Shown: piece after piece, positions 51,301 through 64,000 of the stretch
How positions within the stretch are numbered: position 1 is the stretch's first letter
Layout of the letters: the number at the start of each line of letters is the position of its first letter
Assembly: GCA_964035545.1 (NCBI GenBank)
Contig: OZ037766.1
Coordinates: forward strand, 4,379,722 to 4,443,721
Length of the DNA stretch: 64,000 nt
Reading direction: 5' to 3'
Source of the DNA: Bugula neritina
Taxonomy: Eukaryota > Bryozoa > Gymnolaemata > Cheilostomatida > Bugulidae
Made by a program: the position numbers and the translations under genes
The notes under the pieces: generated by a model
The model's database searches: none
What the model was told of the DNA's origin: nothing
What the model saw: only the letters and a program-made list of their open reading frames with translations

Positions 51301-54300
51301 TCATTACATTTCGGCAGCAAATGATAGCGTCTCTCATTATTTTGTCGACAGCTTGAAAATAAGACCAAGTCATTACAACTACCAACTAGTAGTCACCTGA
51401 TTGCTGTCTATTATTAATTATCTTTTGCAGAAATTAGTTACAGTCTTACCATCGCTAGCAGCAGAGTCTTCTAGCAAGCCTGCCAGGCCATATCACAGCA
51501 CAAGTCACTTGCCAAGCACCAACAGTCACCTGTCAGTGTCAGTCGACCATCTTCCACAACTCAAACAAGGCACTGACAGTAACCTACTTACTCAGAACTC
51601 CATAGACAATAATGTTCGAAAGGACCCGTACGGCAACCGCTTGCCACTCACACCCCAAGGTGAAGAATTTTGCTGATGTAAAACTTTTGGGCAGTTTCTT
51701 ACTTATCAAGGTTATTAAATGAAAATGTTGTAAAAATAACTCTAATAATCAGAAAACAATGCAATCAAAATGTGCAACTATAGCTTTTAAAACATCCAGT
51801 CCTTGTGACTGTGCATTTGAATTTACTTGCTAGTTAGCTCATCATTTTACAGCTCTTGCTATGCGTTATATTACTGACTATATGTTTATATTACTGACTA
51901 TATGCTTATATTACTGGATATATGTTTATATTACTGAATATATGTTTATATTGCTGAATATATGTTTATATTACTGACACTACATTTATATATGTGAATA
52001 TGCATTTATATTACTAGTTGCTATACATGTATATAAAGTAAATTAGCACTAACTTCCTTTAATGTTGTATTGCAGATGCGTTAAGACTTTACCGGAACAA
52101 GCTGACAGAGTTTGAACAAACTGAAATATTAGATTACCCTGAAATCTGGTATCTGGGTTTAGACGCTACCAAAGTTCAAGGTCGCCTTGGCTCAGCGCAA
52201 AATAATGGTTTCGATGATGACAATGGTTCATATATAAAGGTACATAAGTTAGACATATTATCTGCTTGAAGAGGATAGCAACACAAGATGCGATATAAAA
52301 GCTTTAGAAACCATACTATAATTTATATTCCCAAAGTTTTCAAAAGTTTAAATATAAAGTATTCTAATCTAGATAAAATATGTTTAAGAGGGGGAGACAA
52401 AACCAATTTCATGTTTTATCAGCCATAGAATGCCATGTAAACCATTGCTTACCACAATTTTCAAGTATTTAAGTAGCAAGATGCCAGGAACATGTGAATC
52501 TTAGGTCATTGACAGCAGAAACCTGTGGGAACAACCTTTGCAACATTCTAGAGCCATTATATTAAACAATTGAATTATCTTTCAGTGTTTACTGTTCTTG
52601 AAGATGATATTATATAAGCTCAGGAAGCTGCCAATAATATTGAAGTATTGGACATTCATTATAGTCATTAAGTTATCGGTATTTACATGTACACACAGCG
52701 TTACCAACAAGGTAGAGCAATTCACTATTTAACCACATTCTATTGTTACACCTAGACTATTGTCTTAAACTTTTCGTGCCTTGACTTGAAAATGACTAAC
52801 CACCCCGAAATCCTTTGGATGACTTAGGGTAAAGGCAGCAAAATTTAATTACATTAATATTAAAGACAGGATTTCACGATCAATTCATTATGTTCTTATA
52901 TTAGGAATGCGATTATCAATTAGCTCAGGCATTACATGACTGCCTCCATAATAGTGTCTTTATTCTCGAGTCCTTTGTTTGTGATTTTGCACCAACTGAA
53001 CTCGTGTGCTGCCTACAGCAGCCTTTGTTTGTTACTTCAAAGCAGTATAAGAAATTATTTTGTAAGAAAATCTATAAATCTATTAGGCTTATACAATTTG
53101 CAGCAACTGATTAGCACGTGCTCCTAAATCTTAGCTAAGATTTAGCTTCATGAAGAAAATCTCAATTACCTAGCTTAGCTGAGCTCCAAGAAATGTACAG
53201 AGTAATAAACTTAAATTTTGATGAATGGTAATAAATGCAAATGCAATAAATTGTCAAAGTTTATTATAATATTTTATTATTGAATGCTTGCAATAACTTC
53301 CTAAATTAAAATGATGCTATAAATATACTCAAATTACAACACCATAATCAGCAGTGCCTAAAACTGCATATGGTATAAAATTATTTCACAAGTATAGCTT
53401 CAAATGCTATAGATTACTGAAACTTGTTGACACTGTAGGCCGTAGGTGATCACATGGTATACAGATATGAGATTAAGGAGGTGCTAGGTAAAGGATCGTT
53501 TGGTCAGGTGGTGAAAGCTCATGATCACAAAACTGACCAAGTGGTTGCCTTGAAAATTATTCGAAACAAGAAAAGGTAAGTGACAAATGTCAAATGAGGG
53601 ATATTTAAAAAAAACATTACCTGTATATTTCTACATTCCATGCATTTTATACATTCAACCCTTCTTATTGCCTCTTCCTCTCTGCAGTGCAACTAGTTTA
53701 TCTTTGAGGCAATGTGATTGGCCAGTTGTATAGTGCTTGACCTCTTCTGCAGGTTTCACAGACAAGCTCTGGAAGAGGTAAAAATCTTGGATGCTCTACG
53801 AAGGAAAGACAAGGACAACTCCATGAACATCATTCATATGTTGGAATACTTTTGCTTTCGAAACCACCTCTGCATTACCTTTGAAATCATGGGGTAAGTT
53901 AGATAACTTTTCAGCGAATTTCCTACTCAGTGATCTTATATAATGAGCTATATGTTAACACTACAAGCTGTCACACTATACTATAGGTAACCTGTCACAC
54001 TGTACTATAGGTAACCTGTCACATTGTACTATAGCCTGTCACACTGTACTATAACCTGTTACACTGTACTATAACCTGTCACATGGTACTATAGCCTGTC
54101 ACACTGTTCTATAGCCTGTCACACATACTATAAACTGTCACACTGTACTATAAGCTGTCACACTGTACCATAATTAAAGATGTGTTGAATTGCCTGCTAA
54201 ATAGACTGGCTCATACATAAACTATTGACTATTCTAAGGCAGTGCTTATGGTTTTTAAAATGTTTGCTGTCTGATGAATGCAATACTCTGAGACCAATTT

Positions 54301-57300
54301 ATCCATAATATAGGCCACAAAACGAAAGTATGTTTATAGACCCAAGCGTATAATTATTATATTGTTCTTAGCTGATGCATACAATTAATGGTATTGGAAA
54401 AGATACCATATTATTGGTGCTAAAAACTGTTTACCCATCAACAGAGTAGAAATTCTAAACGGCAACTGCAGTTGCTGAGCAAATATTTGTCATATCATGT
54501 TTTATAGAATATATGATAATGACAGTCAATTTATGAACATTCAAGTTATAATTTAATCAAACAGTAATGGGCAGCTTGAACTATAAAAAATAGAACTAAC
54601 AAAAAAACTTAGTGCACGTCATTGAATTCTTTGCCTAAACAAAATAGCTTTTAGTGATCGACAACTGAGTTTATTATGCAGCAAAAATTCCTCACTATTT
54701 CAAGCAAATTGAAATAAAATCTGAATGTAAAATCTCAAACTTTACAAAATCAATTATAAGATATTAAAAAACTCAAACGAATTTGCTGTAGGTATTCTAA
54801 AAGTTTCCACTATAAACTTGCTATAGGCACCTCATCTGTATGAATAGTGAATATGTTCGAGCTCAAACTTAGAATTAAACTAAAATTTACAGGTCTATAT
54901 TAAAATTTTCTCAGTACAGGTATTTAAAAACACCATTGTTGAGATGCATAAGCAATGTTCAGCACCTTGCATAACCCTATTGCAGAGATTATAACATAGC
55001 ACACTCAATGATCCTAAATGTTTGTGTTTCAAGCTTCAGAATTCTTTGGTGAATCATCCTAAAACAGCTCTTGCCTGTTTAATTGTTATATTTTTAGAAA
55101 GTAAATTCAATAAGCTCAAATTAATTCACAAAGCAAAAATTAGCGTCTTAGAAATGTGGTTTTAATTCGGCTATATTTAGAACAGGGAGTGTGAGATGTT
55201 ACAAATTAGAAGTACCCAGTCCATGAGTTTATAACAATGCACTTAAAATTTCTATATTAATTCATATTGCTCTTTACATTTCTAATGCAAATTGTTTAAA
55301 AGAAATCACAAACTTGTGGTTTAATCAAAAATGAATGGAGGTGTAGCGATAAAACAAAAGGTTTGCTCATGAATAAGAGCTGTTGATTGAGATCTCATTT
55401 CTGTTATGTCTTTCAGGATGAACTTGTATGAGTTAATCAAGAAGAATAATTTCCAAGGGTTTAGTATACCACTAATACGTAGATTTGCATTCTCAATATT
55501 GCAATGCCTAAAGGTGCTCCAAAAAGATAGGATAATTCACTGTGACTTAAAACCAGTAAGTATTCCGCTCACAGCTATAATTACTCGGTTAGCATTATTT
55601 TCTAATAGCTTTTATCAATCACCATATTGTATTTAATTTTTTATGCTTTATATTGTTTAATAGCTATAGAGTATTTATATACTCAAGTTGGAAAACAACT
55701 TTCAAAGTAGTTTAGTAAAAATGCCCTGAGGTGCATACAATTATTTACTGTTTACAGGAAAACATACTTCTAAGACAGAAAGGACAAAGCTCAATAAAAG
55801 TTATTGATTTTGGATCAAGTTGTTATGAACCTGAGAGGGGTAAGTCTGCATACATCTACATAGTATTATACTTCTCAATAGTAATTATCTCCCCTATTCT
55901 ATTATAAACTTCAACCCAAACATAAAAAAACAAAATGAAATTATATTTGTGATTTGTTTGCTAAAAATATATAAGCCCATTTAGGTAGAGAATAAAGAAA
56001 GATTCTTTGAAATAAATCCGACAAATAAATTGTAATAAAATTAAAAATTATGTCACTCGGAAAGAAGGAGCCAACAATGTTTTGAGCTTAATAAAAAGTA
56101 CTCAATTTGTTTATAATATTATCTATTAAGTTTTGAATTTACCCACATAAGTACAACGACAGAAAATTTGTTAAACACATTTTTTAATCTTCAAATTAAC
56201 AAATATTACTTTGGAGCTTCAACAAATTATTGCTTAAAAACTAAAGTGACAAAAAATATTATATCTTCTATTATATCGTAACACAAATAAAAATTCTTTC
56301 ATCAAACATAGACTTAGGCTGATGATAAACTACACACTGTTAAACTAGCAACTGTCACAAGCTTTCAGATCTACAACAAGACACCAAAGCTATTTGACTG
56401 CTGTTTGCACAGTTCACAAAAAGTTCTCACCATCAAAATTATTAGAATTAGATCCCCGCAAAGTATAATAAAAAGAGCTTGAAAAAATTTTGTTTTTCAA
56501 ATATTTGATAAAGTCAAATCAACATGGCAGCATATTACAGACATCTGACTTTTATTCAAGAGTGAGAGTGTGAGAGTCGTGTAGTATACTTGAAAAACCA
56601 AAAGGTCCTCAGTTTACCAGTGTACAAGTGTTTCAAAGTAGGTACTAGATCACGCATTGTTTAGACTGCATGACAAGTATAAGATTCTTGAAGTCCGTGA
56701 GAGCTATAGGTCTAGCTGTGCATACAGGAGCAAAGTAAACAAATGTAGCAGGTCTTACTGGCTTCAGCAAAAGTTTATTGCATGCCGTGAAGTCATTTTA
56801 TAAAATGTATCATTTTAGTTTTTCATTTAAGTGCTACAATAGAAAGCAATCTATGTCCCTTCTTCCTCAATTTCAGAATTATCCTGCTGTTGATAATACA
56901 ACTATATACAAATTAATTTTATGAAATTTATGAAGACTAAGTTCATGTTTGCTATTTTATTTTAAACCTATAATAATTATCTCTTTCAACGTGCAGCAGA
57001 TTTGCTTATAGTTGAACAATATGGCTACTGCATTCTCTCAAAATTAACGTCTTTGTATCTCTCAAAGCTCCGACGCAAATCATTAAATCAACTAACTGTA
57101 GCACTCAATATCCAGGCATAAACATAGCTCTAGAGAAAATTACCTGCTAAATAGACAATAAACTTACATTACATATTACTCACATCGGTTGCGTAGCTGA
57201 TATTGGTTGTGTTTCTATCATAAAGAACTTTGTTTGTAGTCTACACATACATACAGAGCAGATTCTACAGATCTCCAGAAGTGATTCTTGGGTTAGACTA

Positions 57301-60116
57301 CTCTATGGCCATAGACATGTTTAGCTTGGGATGTATACTGGCTGAGCTCTACACGGGCTACCCTCTATTCCCCGGTGAAAATGAAGTTGAACAGTTGGCC
57401 TGCATTATGGAAATTATGGGGCTTCCCTCTCAGAGTATTCTAGACAAAGCTAAGCGAAAGAAAGTTTTCTTTGGTAGGCAAACATTTTACTTTATCATTT
57501 TTTACCAAATCTGTTTTGTCCTTTGAAATTTTATGCGTGATATGTTCTTATTACCATTAGCTTTTTGGGAAAATTAATTACCATTAGATTACCTACATCA
57601 GACTGAAATATTGAATATATTTTGCCAATTAAAGGATTTATCAAAGTAACTAAAATAGTGGCATCTAAACTTATATCCTCATTTTAAAAGAATTGTCTAG
57701 AAAATTATTCTATTGGGCATTTATTTGTATCATAGCAATGAAATTTAATATTTATTTGATAAATACCTAGTAAACTGTAACAAGAAAAAAATGTCATTTC
57801 ATATCTTCTGTAGAAAGTAAGCAATATAAATGACTGTATATTTTATAATAGCATATTAATGTTGTTTACTGCTAATATATTTGATCAAGATATATAACAT
57901 TTGGAAAAGAATTTTGTAATAAATATCTTTACAAGAAAGAATTAGCTTTAGGAATATCAACATTATCTGCTACACATTGCACTGAAGTGATTCGTCCGCA
58001 TTTGTTGAATATTTACAGATAAATCTAATGTGCCTAAAGTGCTAACAAACAGCAAGGGAAAGAAAAGAACACCGGGTAGTCGAGATTTGAGTCAAGCAGT
58101 GAAAACTAGCGATGAAAAGTTTCTGGACTTTATAAAGAGATGTTTAGAGTAAGTACCATCTCATTATTACTTCCAAACTGCATTTAATTATATTTTAGTC
58201 TTTTTCTTAATGCAACTGTTAACCAAAGATATGTAGCAGTTTTTGTTGTTTACAGTTGGCATCCTGAAACAAGAATGAAGCCAGAAGAGGCCTTGAACCA
58301 CGAGTGGATCAAAGAAGGAATGATTTCTGTCAAAAGTCGTCAGCTTCGTCACAAAGCCGCTGCCAGTGAGCGTAAAAGGGGTGAGTTGCACATTATAGAA
58401 TATCATTTGCAGAGCCGAAAATTAGTCTTTTAACGGCATACAATATGTAGACACCAATACGAAATATATTTTTGTCATGAGTGCCAGTAAATAAATTTCA
58501 AACTCAATTTTAACCAAAGAATGAATGCAATATCTCAACGTTTTGCTGTCTTTATAACAACTTGCTTATGAAGTTAATCATATTTCAGAGTTTCCGTATA
58601 TCAATCTACATAGACTTAGATTGCGTAAAGGTAAACAGTGGTTTGCACACAGTGGTGAATGTATTGTAGTTAGCAGTTAGTTAGCTAGCTTGTAGAAACA
58701 TGTATTTTATGAGTTTTATTTGGATTCCAACCATTTAAATGAATTTACTTAAATACATGTATAAGACAAATTGTGGTTTGGATTTTAAACTAAAATATAT
58801 GGCGTAGAGTAGTTGTTTAGGTGTGAGTAGCTTTTAGTTGTCACACCAAAATGAGTGCATGCATCGCAACTCCGTAGAGTGTAGATAATAACTGCTCTAG
58901 TCCAACCTCACAGTAAGAGTGATATTTGTAACTGGTATACATCCATTTATTGACTGCTACAGCACAGTTTGTTGAGAAGCTAATGTTATAGCGCACAGTA
59001 CCTTTATCAAGTACCTATAGAATATAAATAACGATGACAATAACTGATTACAGAAAAAGCCAAGCAAGCCGCCGAAGCTAACGCTATACTAGAAAACCCA
59101 AACGCTCAAAAAGTATTTGCTAGCAGCAATATCCAAGATACTGGAGAGGAAAGGCTTCAGCCAATCGGTGCCTCAGATCCTAAAAATTACCATGACCAAG
59201 AGCCAGCAGGCAAGGGAAAAAGTAAGTAGATGTTCTTAAGTTCAAGGGCTACAACTTATAATATTTTGCATATAAATCTGTTCAAACCACATAGTTTCTT
59301 CCTACATCAACCTTCACAGACTAAATCACATGTGTTGCTGCTTCAAATTTCAATAAAATAAATTATAACAGCAAGATTGGTTTAAACAATGCAATTTATA
59401 TGTTTCTAGTGAGCCAAAACAGTATTGATATATATCTAAAATAACATTACTGATCATCAGGAACAATAAATAAAAACATTTCCAGATTTAGTTATGCTTG
59501 TTCATCAGCACAGATAATGAGATCAAACATATGTATGTTGATTTCTATGAATAGTAACTGAATAGATTATAGTTGTGTCTTGTGGATCAATACTATTACA
59601 CTAGAAATCTCAGACGGGTCACTCAAGCCTAAAGATCAATGTGCATGCAATGACCCCCCAGACATTGGATTAAGCAATAAATGAAATCCAATTCCAATTT
59701 TCAATTGTGAAAACTTACACTTGCAAAAGGAATATAGTAAGCAGTTGATAGAAACGATACAAAATTGAATATACAGTTTGATGTATTTTTAAGGCAAGAA
59801 ATTGTAAGTTGCATGTCATTATTTGTGTACATTTGCATGGCTAAACTTTCTAGCTCCTAATACATTATTAGTCTTCTTCAAATTATTATTTCTTAAATCT
59901 GAATAACATGTGCAGTCTAGATTATATTTTAAAAATGGTTGTGTGATGTTCATCTAATTTCTTCACATATTTTTAGTAATTAAAGGTAAAGAGAAGCCGA
60001 GTGACTTTCCACAGGAGCCTTTAGACAATTCTCAGAAACCAAAGTCTAGTTCAAACACAAATACTGGGGAAACAGACACATCGAGTACATTTCTCCCACC
60101 CATAACTGGAAAATAG
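48360..60116 (+). CDS. Class II DYRK protein kinase (DYRK2/DYRK4 type)
   Basis: Dual-specificity kinase, 623 aa, exons 48360-48416, 50222-50347, 51431-51659, 52076-52239, 53439-53575, 53753-53893, 55417-55555, 55758-55839, 57240-57473, 58019-58148, 58256-58380, 59054-59221, 59977-60116 (TAG). All phases close. The N-terminal 130 residues are Ser-rich with a His4 run. Residues 138-195 hold the NAPA/DH-box region of class II DYRKs ([21 protein letters not shown]). The kinase domain spans about 200-498: GKGSFGQVV loop, Lys231 in [14 protein letters not shown] with Asp328, IDFGSS with Asp348, activation-loop YTY at 360-362 (autophosphorylated Tyr362), [12 protein letters not shown]. The C-tail is Lys/Glu-rich. 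Class II DYRKs phosphorylate Ser/Thr targets in cytosol and nucleus. DYRK2 versus DYRK4 is not resolved. The first exon is the least certain part. Confidence 0.92.
48740..48935. repeat. About 40-bp tandem repeat in a DYRK intron
   Basis: Four to five imperfect copies of a unit with ATAGCTTTATATTACACA and CAATACTGTATATTA. Confidence 0.8.
49582..49629 (+). CDS. Candidate alternative first exon of the DYRK gene
   Basis: ATG at 49582 opens 16 codons ([16 protein letters not shown]) and ends at AAA before a GTAGGTG donor, phase 0. The PPL motif resembles the PPLPS of the 48360 exon. It would join in frame to the exon at 50222, giving a shorter N-terminus. Inference only. Confidence 0.35.
50160..50171. 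repeat. Poly-C run of 12
   Basis: Twelve consecutive C shortly before the DYRK exon at 50222. Its length is prone to sequencing error. Confidence 0.9.
51860..52015. repeat. About 20-bp minisatellite (TATATGTTTATATTACTGAA)n
   Basis: Seven to eight copies in the DYRK intron just before the exon at 52076. Confidence 0.9.
53960..54175. repeat. About 19-bp minisatellite (CCTGTCACACTGTACTATA)n
   Basis: Roughly ten imperfect copies in a DYRK intron following the exon that ends at 53893. Confidence 0.9.
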
Positions 60117-60665
60117 AAATTTTAGTCCCAGGGATTGCCCAGTAGCAGCGACAACTCAGTGTTTGACTATAACTATCAGTATTACGTAGTGTAGTGAGGA
60201 GCATGCATATTAATGGACAAAAAAATCGTTCAACTTCGATCTTGACTCACAATTGTGACTATTTGATAGTCCAACTAGTTGCTACTAGTAGCCTACTACT
60301 AAATATATTTTTATTCTGTATTATTTTTGTACCTATTCTGACTGTAAATTATTTACCTTTACAATTCTTCCATATTTCATTGATTTGTATTATGTGTACA
60401 TTCATAAGGCTGTCACGAATGTGTGGATAGCCGTAGGCAATTCGGACTCTCTCCATAAAGCAATTGCATGATTAATTATATCTACAAGTAAAATTAGGAT
60501 CTACCAATTATGTATTTGAAAAACTACCTGCCAAAATTAGGGTTAAATTATCTGTTGCATGTTTTAGGAGTTATTTTGCAACTTCAATAATTAGAATTAG
60601 TTATCAATATTAATTTAGCCTACAATAGTGTATTTTTATATTCATAGTTATAGTATTTTAAACAG

Positions 60666-60794
60666 TGTGATGATGAAAATGCTAAAGTATCAGCACTCGC
60701 ACTTTACAGCAGTAAAGACTTGCTAGCTGAGAGCTGCGTTGTGCTGATGCCGAAGCAGCCTAGGCCTGAACCATTTGCTCAAAGGCCCCTAGAT
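60666..60794 (+). CDS. Possible orphan coding exon 3' of the DYRK gene
   Basis: A 129-bp stretch is open for 43 codons, flanked by an AACAG acceptor and a GTAAGT donor. It reads DDENAKVSALALYSSKDLL and later VVLMPKQPRPEPFAQRPLD. The composition is more protein-like and GC-richer than its surroundings. It does not continue the DYRK frame from exon 12 when read from this acceptor, so it may belong to an alternative 3' transcript or an unseen gene. It may also be chance. Confidence 0.35.
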
Positions 60795-61310
60795 GTAAGT
60801 TGATTGCAATCGGCGCATCATTAGGTGGCGAATCACATTGTTTATGTTGCAGTGTTGACACAAGCTTTCCGTCCGAGTTTTGTGTGGTTTACTTTTGTAG
60901 AGACATACCATATTTTTGCAGGTGTTTTGTGAGCGATTTTACTGTGTAATGTGATTTATAAATTTGCTATTTTTGTTAGAGACTTCTTTTCATATGTCTT
61001 TACCGTCCATTGCACTATTTATACAATCTTTTTTCTTTATGTCTTGTATTTTTCTAATGTCTCGTTTTTCTTCCTCCCCCAAAGTGTTTTTAAAAATTTA
61101 TAACAATTTCTTCTATTTTCGTCCATACTATATTTTATGATACAATAATGATTATGTTACGTAACTCTATAATTATTAAATTTGTATTCTAGTACCTAAC
61201 TATAATAATAAATTTGAAAAACAGTTGAATGAGCTAGCACTACAAGATGACTATATAGTAAAGGTTATCCATACGGTTACTGAATAACTGACTACACTAG
61301 AATTCTTTCC

Positions 61311-61316
61311 AATAAA
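61311..61316 (+). other. Candidate distal polyadenylation signal, plus strand
   Basis: AATAAA downstream of the DYRK stop and of the orphan exon; another lies at 61207-61212. Either could end a long DYRK 3'UTR of about 1.1-1.2 kb. Confidence 0.3.
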
Positions 61317-61610
61317 GTGATATTTGAGTCTAAACAACCAATTTCAAGTTTCAAAAGAATTACGACTGAAAGTCCACTGCCTCATCCACATTGTTTGGCT
61401 CAAAAATAGTTTATGCAAGGCAGCATAAAATATTTTGTTACAAAAATGCGTTTAAAAAACAGAAAATTAGAGAAAAATGTTACAATTCAAATTGAGCATA
61501 AAAATTATTCAATTCAAACATTAAATAATTCAAAATTCTATAAATATGCACAAGAAGAACAAGAGTGTTCGAAAACCTTTGTTAATAATGTGTAAAGATA
61601 GAGAGATAGT

Positions 61611-63521
61611 TTAGGACCTACTGAAGAACCAGCTAAGTAGCCTATATGATACATACAGTACAACGGCTGGGTAAATCATCAGCTCCCTAGTCTGTCTCTG
61701 CTGCTCCAGACGTTCCAAATTGAGTAGTCTAGACTCTAGGGAATTGGTATTCGATGGTGCATACTCTTGTATGGAATCATCAAATTGTTTGGCAGGAGAT
61801 AAACCCTGTTCTAGAGCCCTAGAACACAGTATATATATCCATCACTAGCCATAACATTATTATACATTCGTAACATTTGTTACCAATCTTCTTAGAAATT
61901 AAAACAATTAGCATAATTTATACTAATAAATACAAACTGTAGCCCATAAGTTTAACGGATAATTTTCAGTTGGCAAAATACTGAGCCTTCAACTGAAAAT
62001 AGCTATATTTTTGTGCTTGATAGTATTAGATATATAAATTCTTCATGGCCTGAATAACTGCTACATTATAAGCTGATAGTACAAATATATGAACAATCTG
62101 GAGTTGTCATATCTTATAGAAATCCTATGCTCGATTTCGAGAGTTTCATTGCGAACAATTTATGGAATAACATTATAGCATTGAATAAAATTCTATGTTA
62201 TATTGTTGCTAATTCAGCTTCATCCATTCAAAGACTTTGGAACTATAAACCGAGCATTAATCTTTTATATTGCATTTAAACGCTAATATGTCAGACAAAT
62301 ATAACACAAATCAGCCTAATCTACCATCTCTTCCGGACAGCTACTTCTCAGAAGTTCACTGATAGCTCGAGTTCCTTACAAAATAAATAGCCTACCCAAG
62401 TTGATTTAGAAGTACCAACCTCATCTGGCTACTCATTTCCTGTCCCGTAGTGTCTAGAGGCTCATCCTGTACCACCGGAAACCTTTCTTCTACTGTCAGC
62501 ACCCTAGGTGGGGTGGTGATATTAACATAGCTTGAGTTCTCTTGGCTAATGGTATTCATAAAACCATACGGTTCCTCTAATATATCCCTTTGACTAGGTC
62601 CTGTGGGCAAACAAACGCACGAGCCTCACAACACCATCACAAAGTATAACACCAGGAGAACATATAATGATTTACAGAAAAGCACTAATTCTTACACTGT
62701 GTCCAAAGATACTTGAATCCTAATTTCAAGTATAGCAACGTGTTCACTAGAATGGCACTTTCACTATACTATTATTATTTCCCTGATTATTAGGAGTTGT
62801 CTTTACAACAGTACTATCCAATTGAGAGAATACAACTTCACAGAAAAACAATTTTTTAGTATGAAGAGCTTGAAAATATCTGCATGCCAATATAATAAAT
62901 TTGCTCGAAGACACATTCTAACAGTGCATATAGTTGTATGTTGGACATGTTGATTAAGTTCCACACCTGCCAGTGAAATAAAACTATGTTGTGTTTCAGA
63001 ACCCTCTAGAAAAGGCTTTATAAGATCACAAGTATGAGAATATTCTACCTGCTAAAGTGATCTTATCTGGTACAGCCATACCAGCAGAAGCTGTGAGCTG
63101 AGACGATGAAGAATTTGCTCTCATGTTCTCCACCTCCAAGTCGTGTAGAGTCTTTCCATCTACGGACAACCGATTGGGCATCTACAAACACCGGGAATTG
63201 AGATATCTTGTACCAGTAGCAAGCTATGTAATTTGCATAATGTTTTTCTTACAGTAAGTTTGTCCCAACACTTCAATGATAAAATGAACTTAGAAAAAAC
63301 AGTTATAAGATTGTATAGAAGATTTTAGTACACAAAGAAATAGCTGTACAACTAGTAGAAACTAGTGTAGCGTATACCTTCATCCTCTTATTAATGTCAT
63401 GCGAGAAATCACGCTGAGTGGTGTATGAACCTTGCTGTAAATACAGATCGTCATATTCTGCTGGAATTTGAGGTACAGGATTAGGACTGCTTTGAGCACT
63501 AGTATTAGAATCACCGTCCAT
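61611..63521 (-). CDS. MFF: Mitochondrial fission factor (MFF / Tango11 family)
   Basis: Complete 221-aa tail-anchored receptor for the dynamin-related GTPase DRP1 on mitochondria and peroxisomes. Exons on the minus strand: 63521-63378, 63181-63049, 62600-62420, 61818-61611 (TAA). Marks of the family: RDFSHDINKRMKMPNRLSVD near the N-terminus (counterpart of the DRP1-binding R1 motif), MAVPDKITLAG, then TPPRVLTVEER, almost identical to the vertebrate motif. A short coiled coil (LESRLLNLERLEQQRQTREL) runs to residue 198. One hydrophobic C-terminal segment (about 200-218, ending LLSWFF) is followed by only three residues, the expected tail anchor. It is shorter than the long mammalian isoforms and lacks their central spliced region. 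It is convergent with the DYRK gene. Confidence 0.93.
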
Positions 63522-64000
63522 CTTATTCTAAAAGATTACTTCAATACAAATATGTTCAATGTTGACAGTGATCAGAAAACACGTGTGACAGTCAAATCAG
63601 TATGTGGGTGGACTAAATAAAAAGAAATAATTCAGACCATAAGGCAGTTCCTAACAATTATCAAGAAACTTTTTTAATTTTTTTCCTATTTACTACATCT
63701 AAAGTTTAATATTAATTTCAGTAACTTTTCTAAATAAGCCATTTATTTACATATATCCTTCTTTGATGCTTTTGCTTTATGCATTAATTTCTATAATATA
63801 TGAGTCGAAGTAACATTAGGCCTTTGCCACATAGTTTTAAAATGCATTGATTCATCAACAGCAAATAAGCAACTAAAATATATATCATTTTAGTAAATTT
63901 CTTAGTTTTCATCATCAATCATTTCATTCAAATTCAAAGTTATATTTCTCTGACGTATAATTTTGTAAAAATCGCTGACATCTATATTGATATTTTCAGT
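63522..64000. other. Upstream flank of MFF
   Basis: Contains the MFF 5' leader and probable promoter. A 5'UTR intron is possible but not shown. No other gene is visible up to the window end. Confidence 0.4.

Larger units (their letters stand above)
60117..61610. other. Convergent 3' region between DYRK and MFF
   Basis: About 1.5 kb with the DYRK 3'UTR, two AATAAA candidates (61207, 61311) and the orphan open exon at 60666-60794. No clear minus-strand AATAAA for MFF was found close to its stop. Confidence 0.5.

Overview
This is animal nuclear DNA: AT-rich, with GT-AG introns, 5' and 3' untranslated regions, dispersed SINE-like repeats, MITE-like hairpins and many minisatellites. The gene set (SLC49A4, NUDCD1, eEF1B-delta, a class II DYRK kinase and the mitochondrial fission factor MFF) fits an invertebrate, most likely a bilaterian. 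I cannot name the phylum; a lophotrochozoan is only a guess from the SINE central domain. There is no bacterial-style operon. I built each gene model by hand, joining exons at GT/AG boundaries with reading phase checked at every junction. Six of the seven models close from ATG to stop in one frame; the seventh is cut by the left edge of the window.

Layout. (1) 1-13706, plus strand: two tandem SLC49A4 (DIRC2)-like major-facilitator transporters. The first lacks its 5' exon. The second is complete at 479 aa. Both share the same intron positions and nearly identical exon lengths. (2) 13895-19473, minus strand: NUDCD1, nine exons, 582 aa, tail-to-tail with the second transporter. (3) 20673-32330, minus strand: a 15-exon gene for a 703-aa protein with an acidic N-terminal region, a GNAT-type acetyltransferase core, a coiled coil and a C-terminal PARP-like ADP-ribosyltransferase fold. 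I do not recognise this architecture from any named protein. (4) 33569-37003, plus strand: eEF1B-delta (EEF1D), 250 aa, with a 5'TOP-like start, divergent from gene 3. (5) 37004-44039: about 7 kb without a recognisable gene, holding tRNA-like, hairpin, (TA)n and C-rich repeats. (6) about 44040/48360-60116, plus strand: a DYRK2/4-type kinase, 623 aa, with three possible first exons that all end in the same phase. (7) 61611-63521, minus strand: MFF, 221 aa, tail-anchored and convergent with the kinase gene.

The genes are not an obvious pathway; they are ordinary, independently transcribed animal genes. The most unusual item is the GNAT / coiled-coil / ART-like protein. At the position of the conserved PARP histidine it has a cysteine, while the conserved tyrosine and glutamate remain (C-Y-E instead of H-Y-E). 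Other points of interest are a minisatellite that duplicates a splice donor of NUDCD1, a partial duplication of an exon and its acceptor in the GNAT-ART gene, and a SINE copy with a nearly perfect 16-bp target-site duplication.
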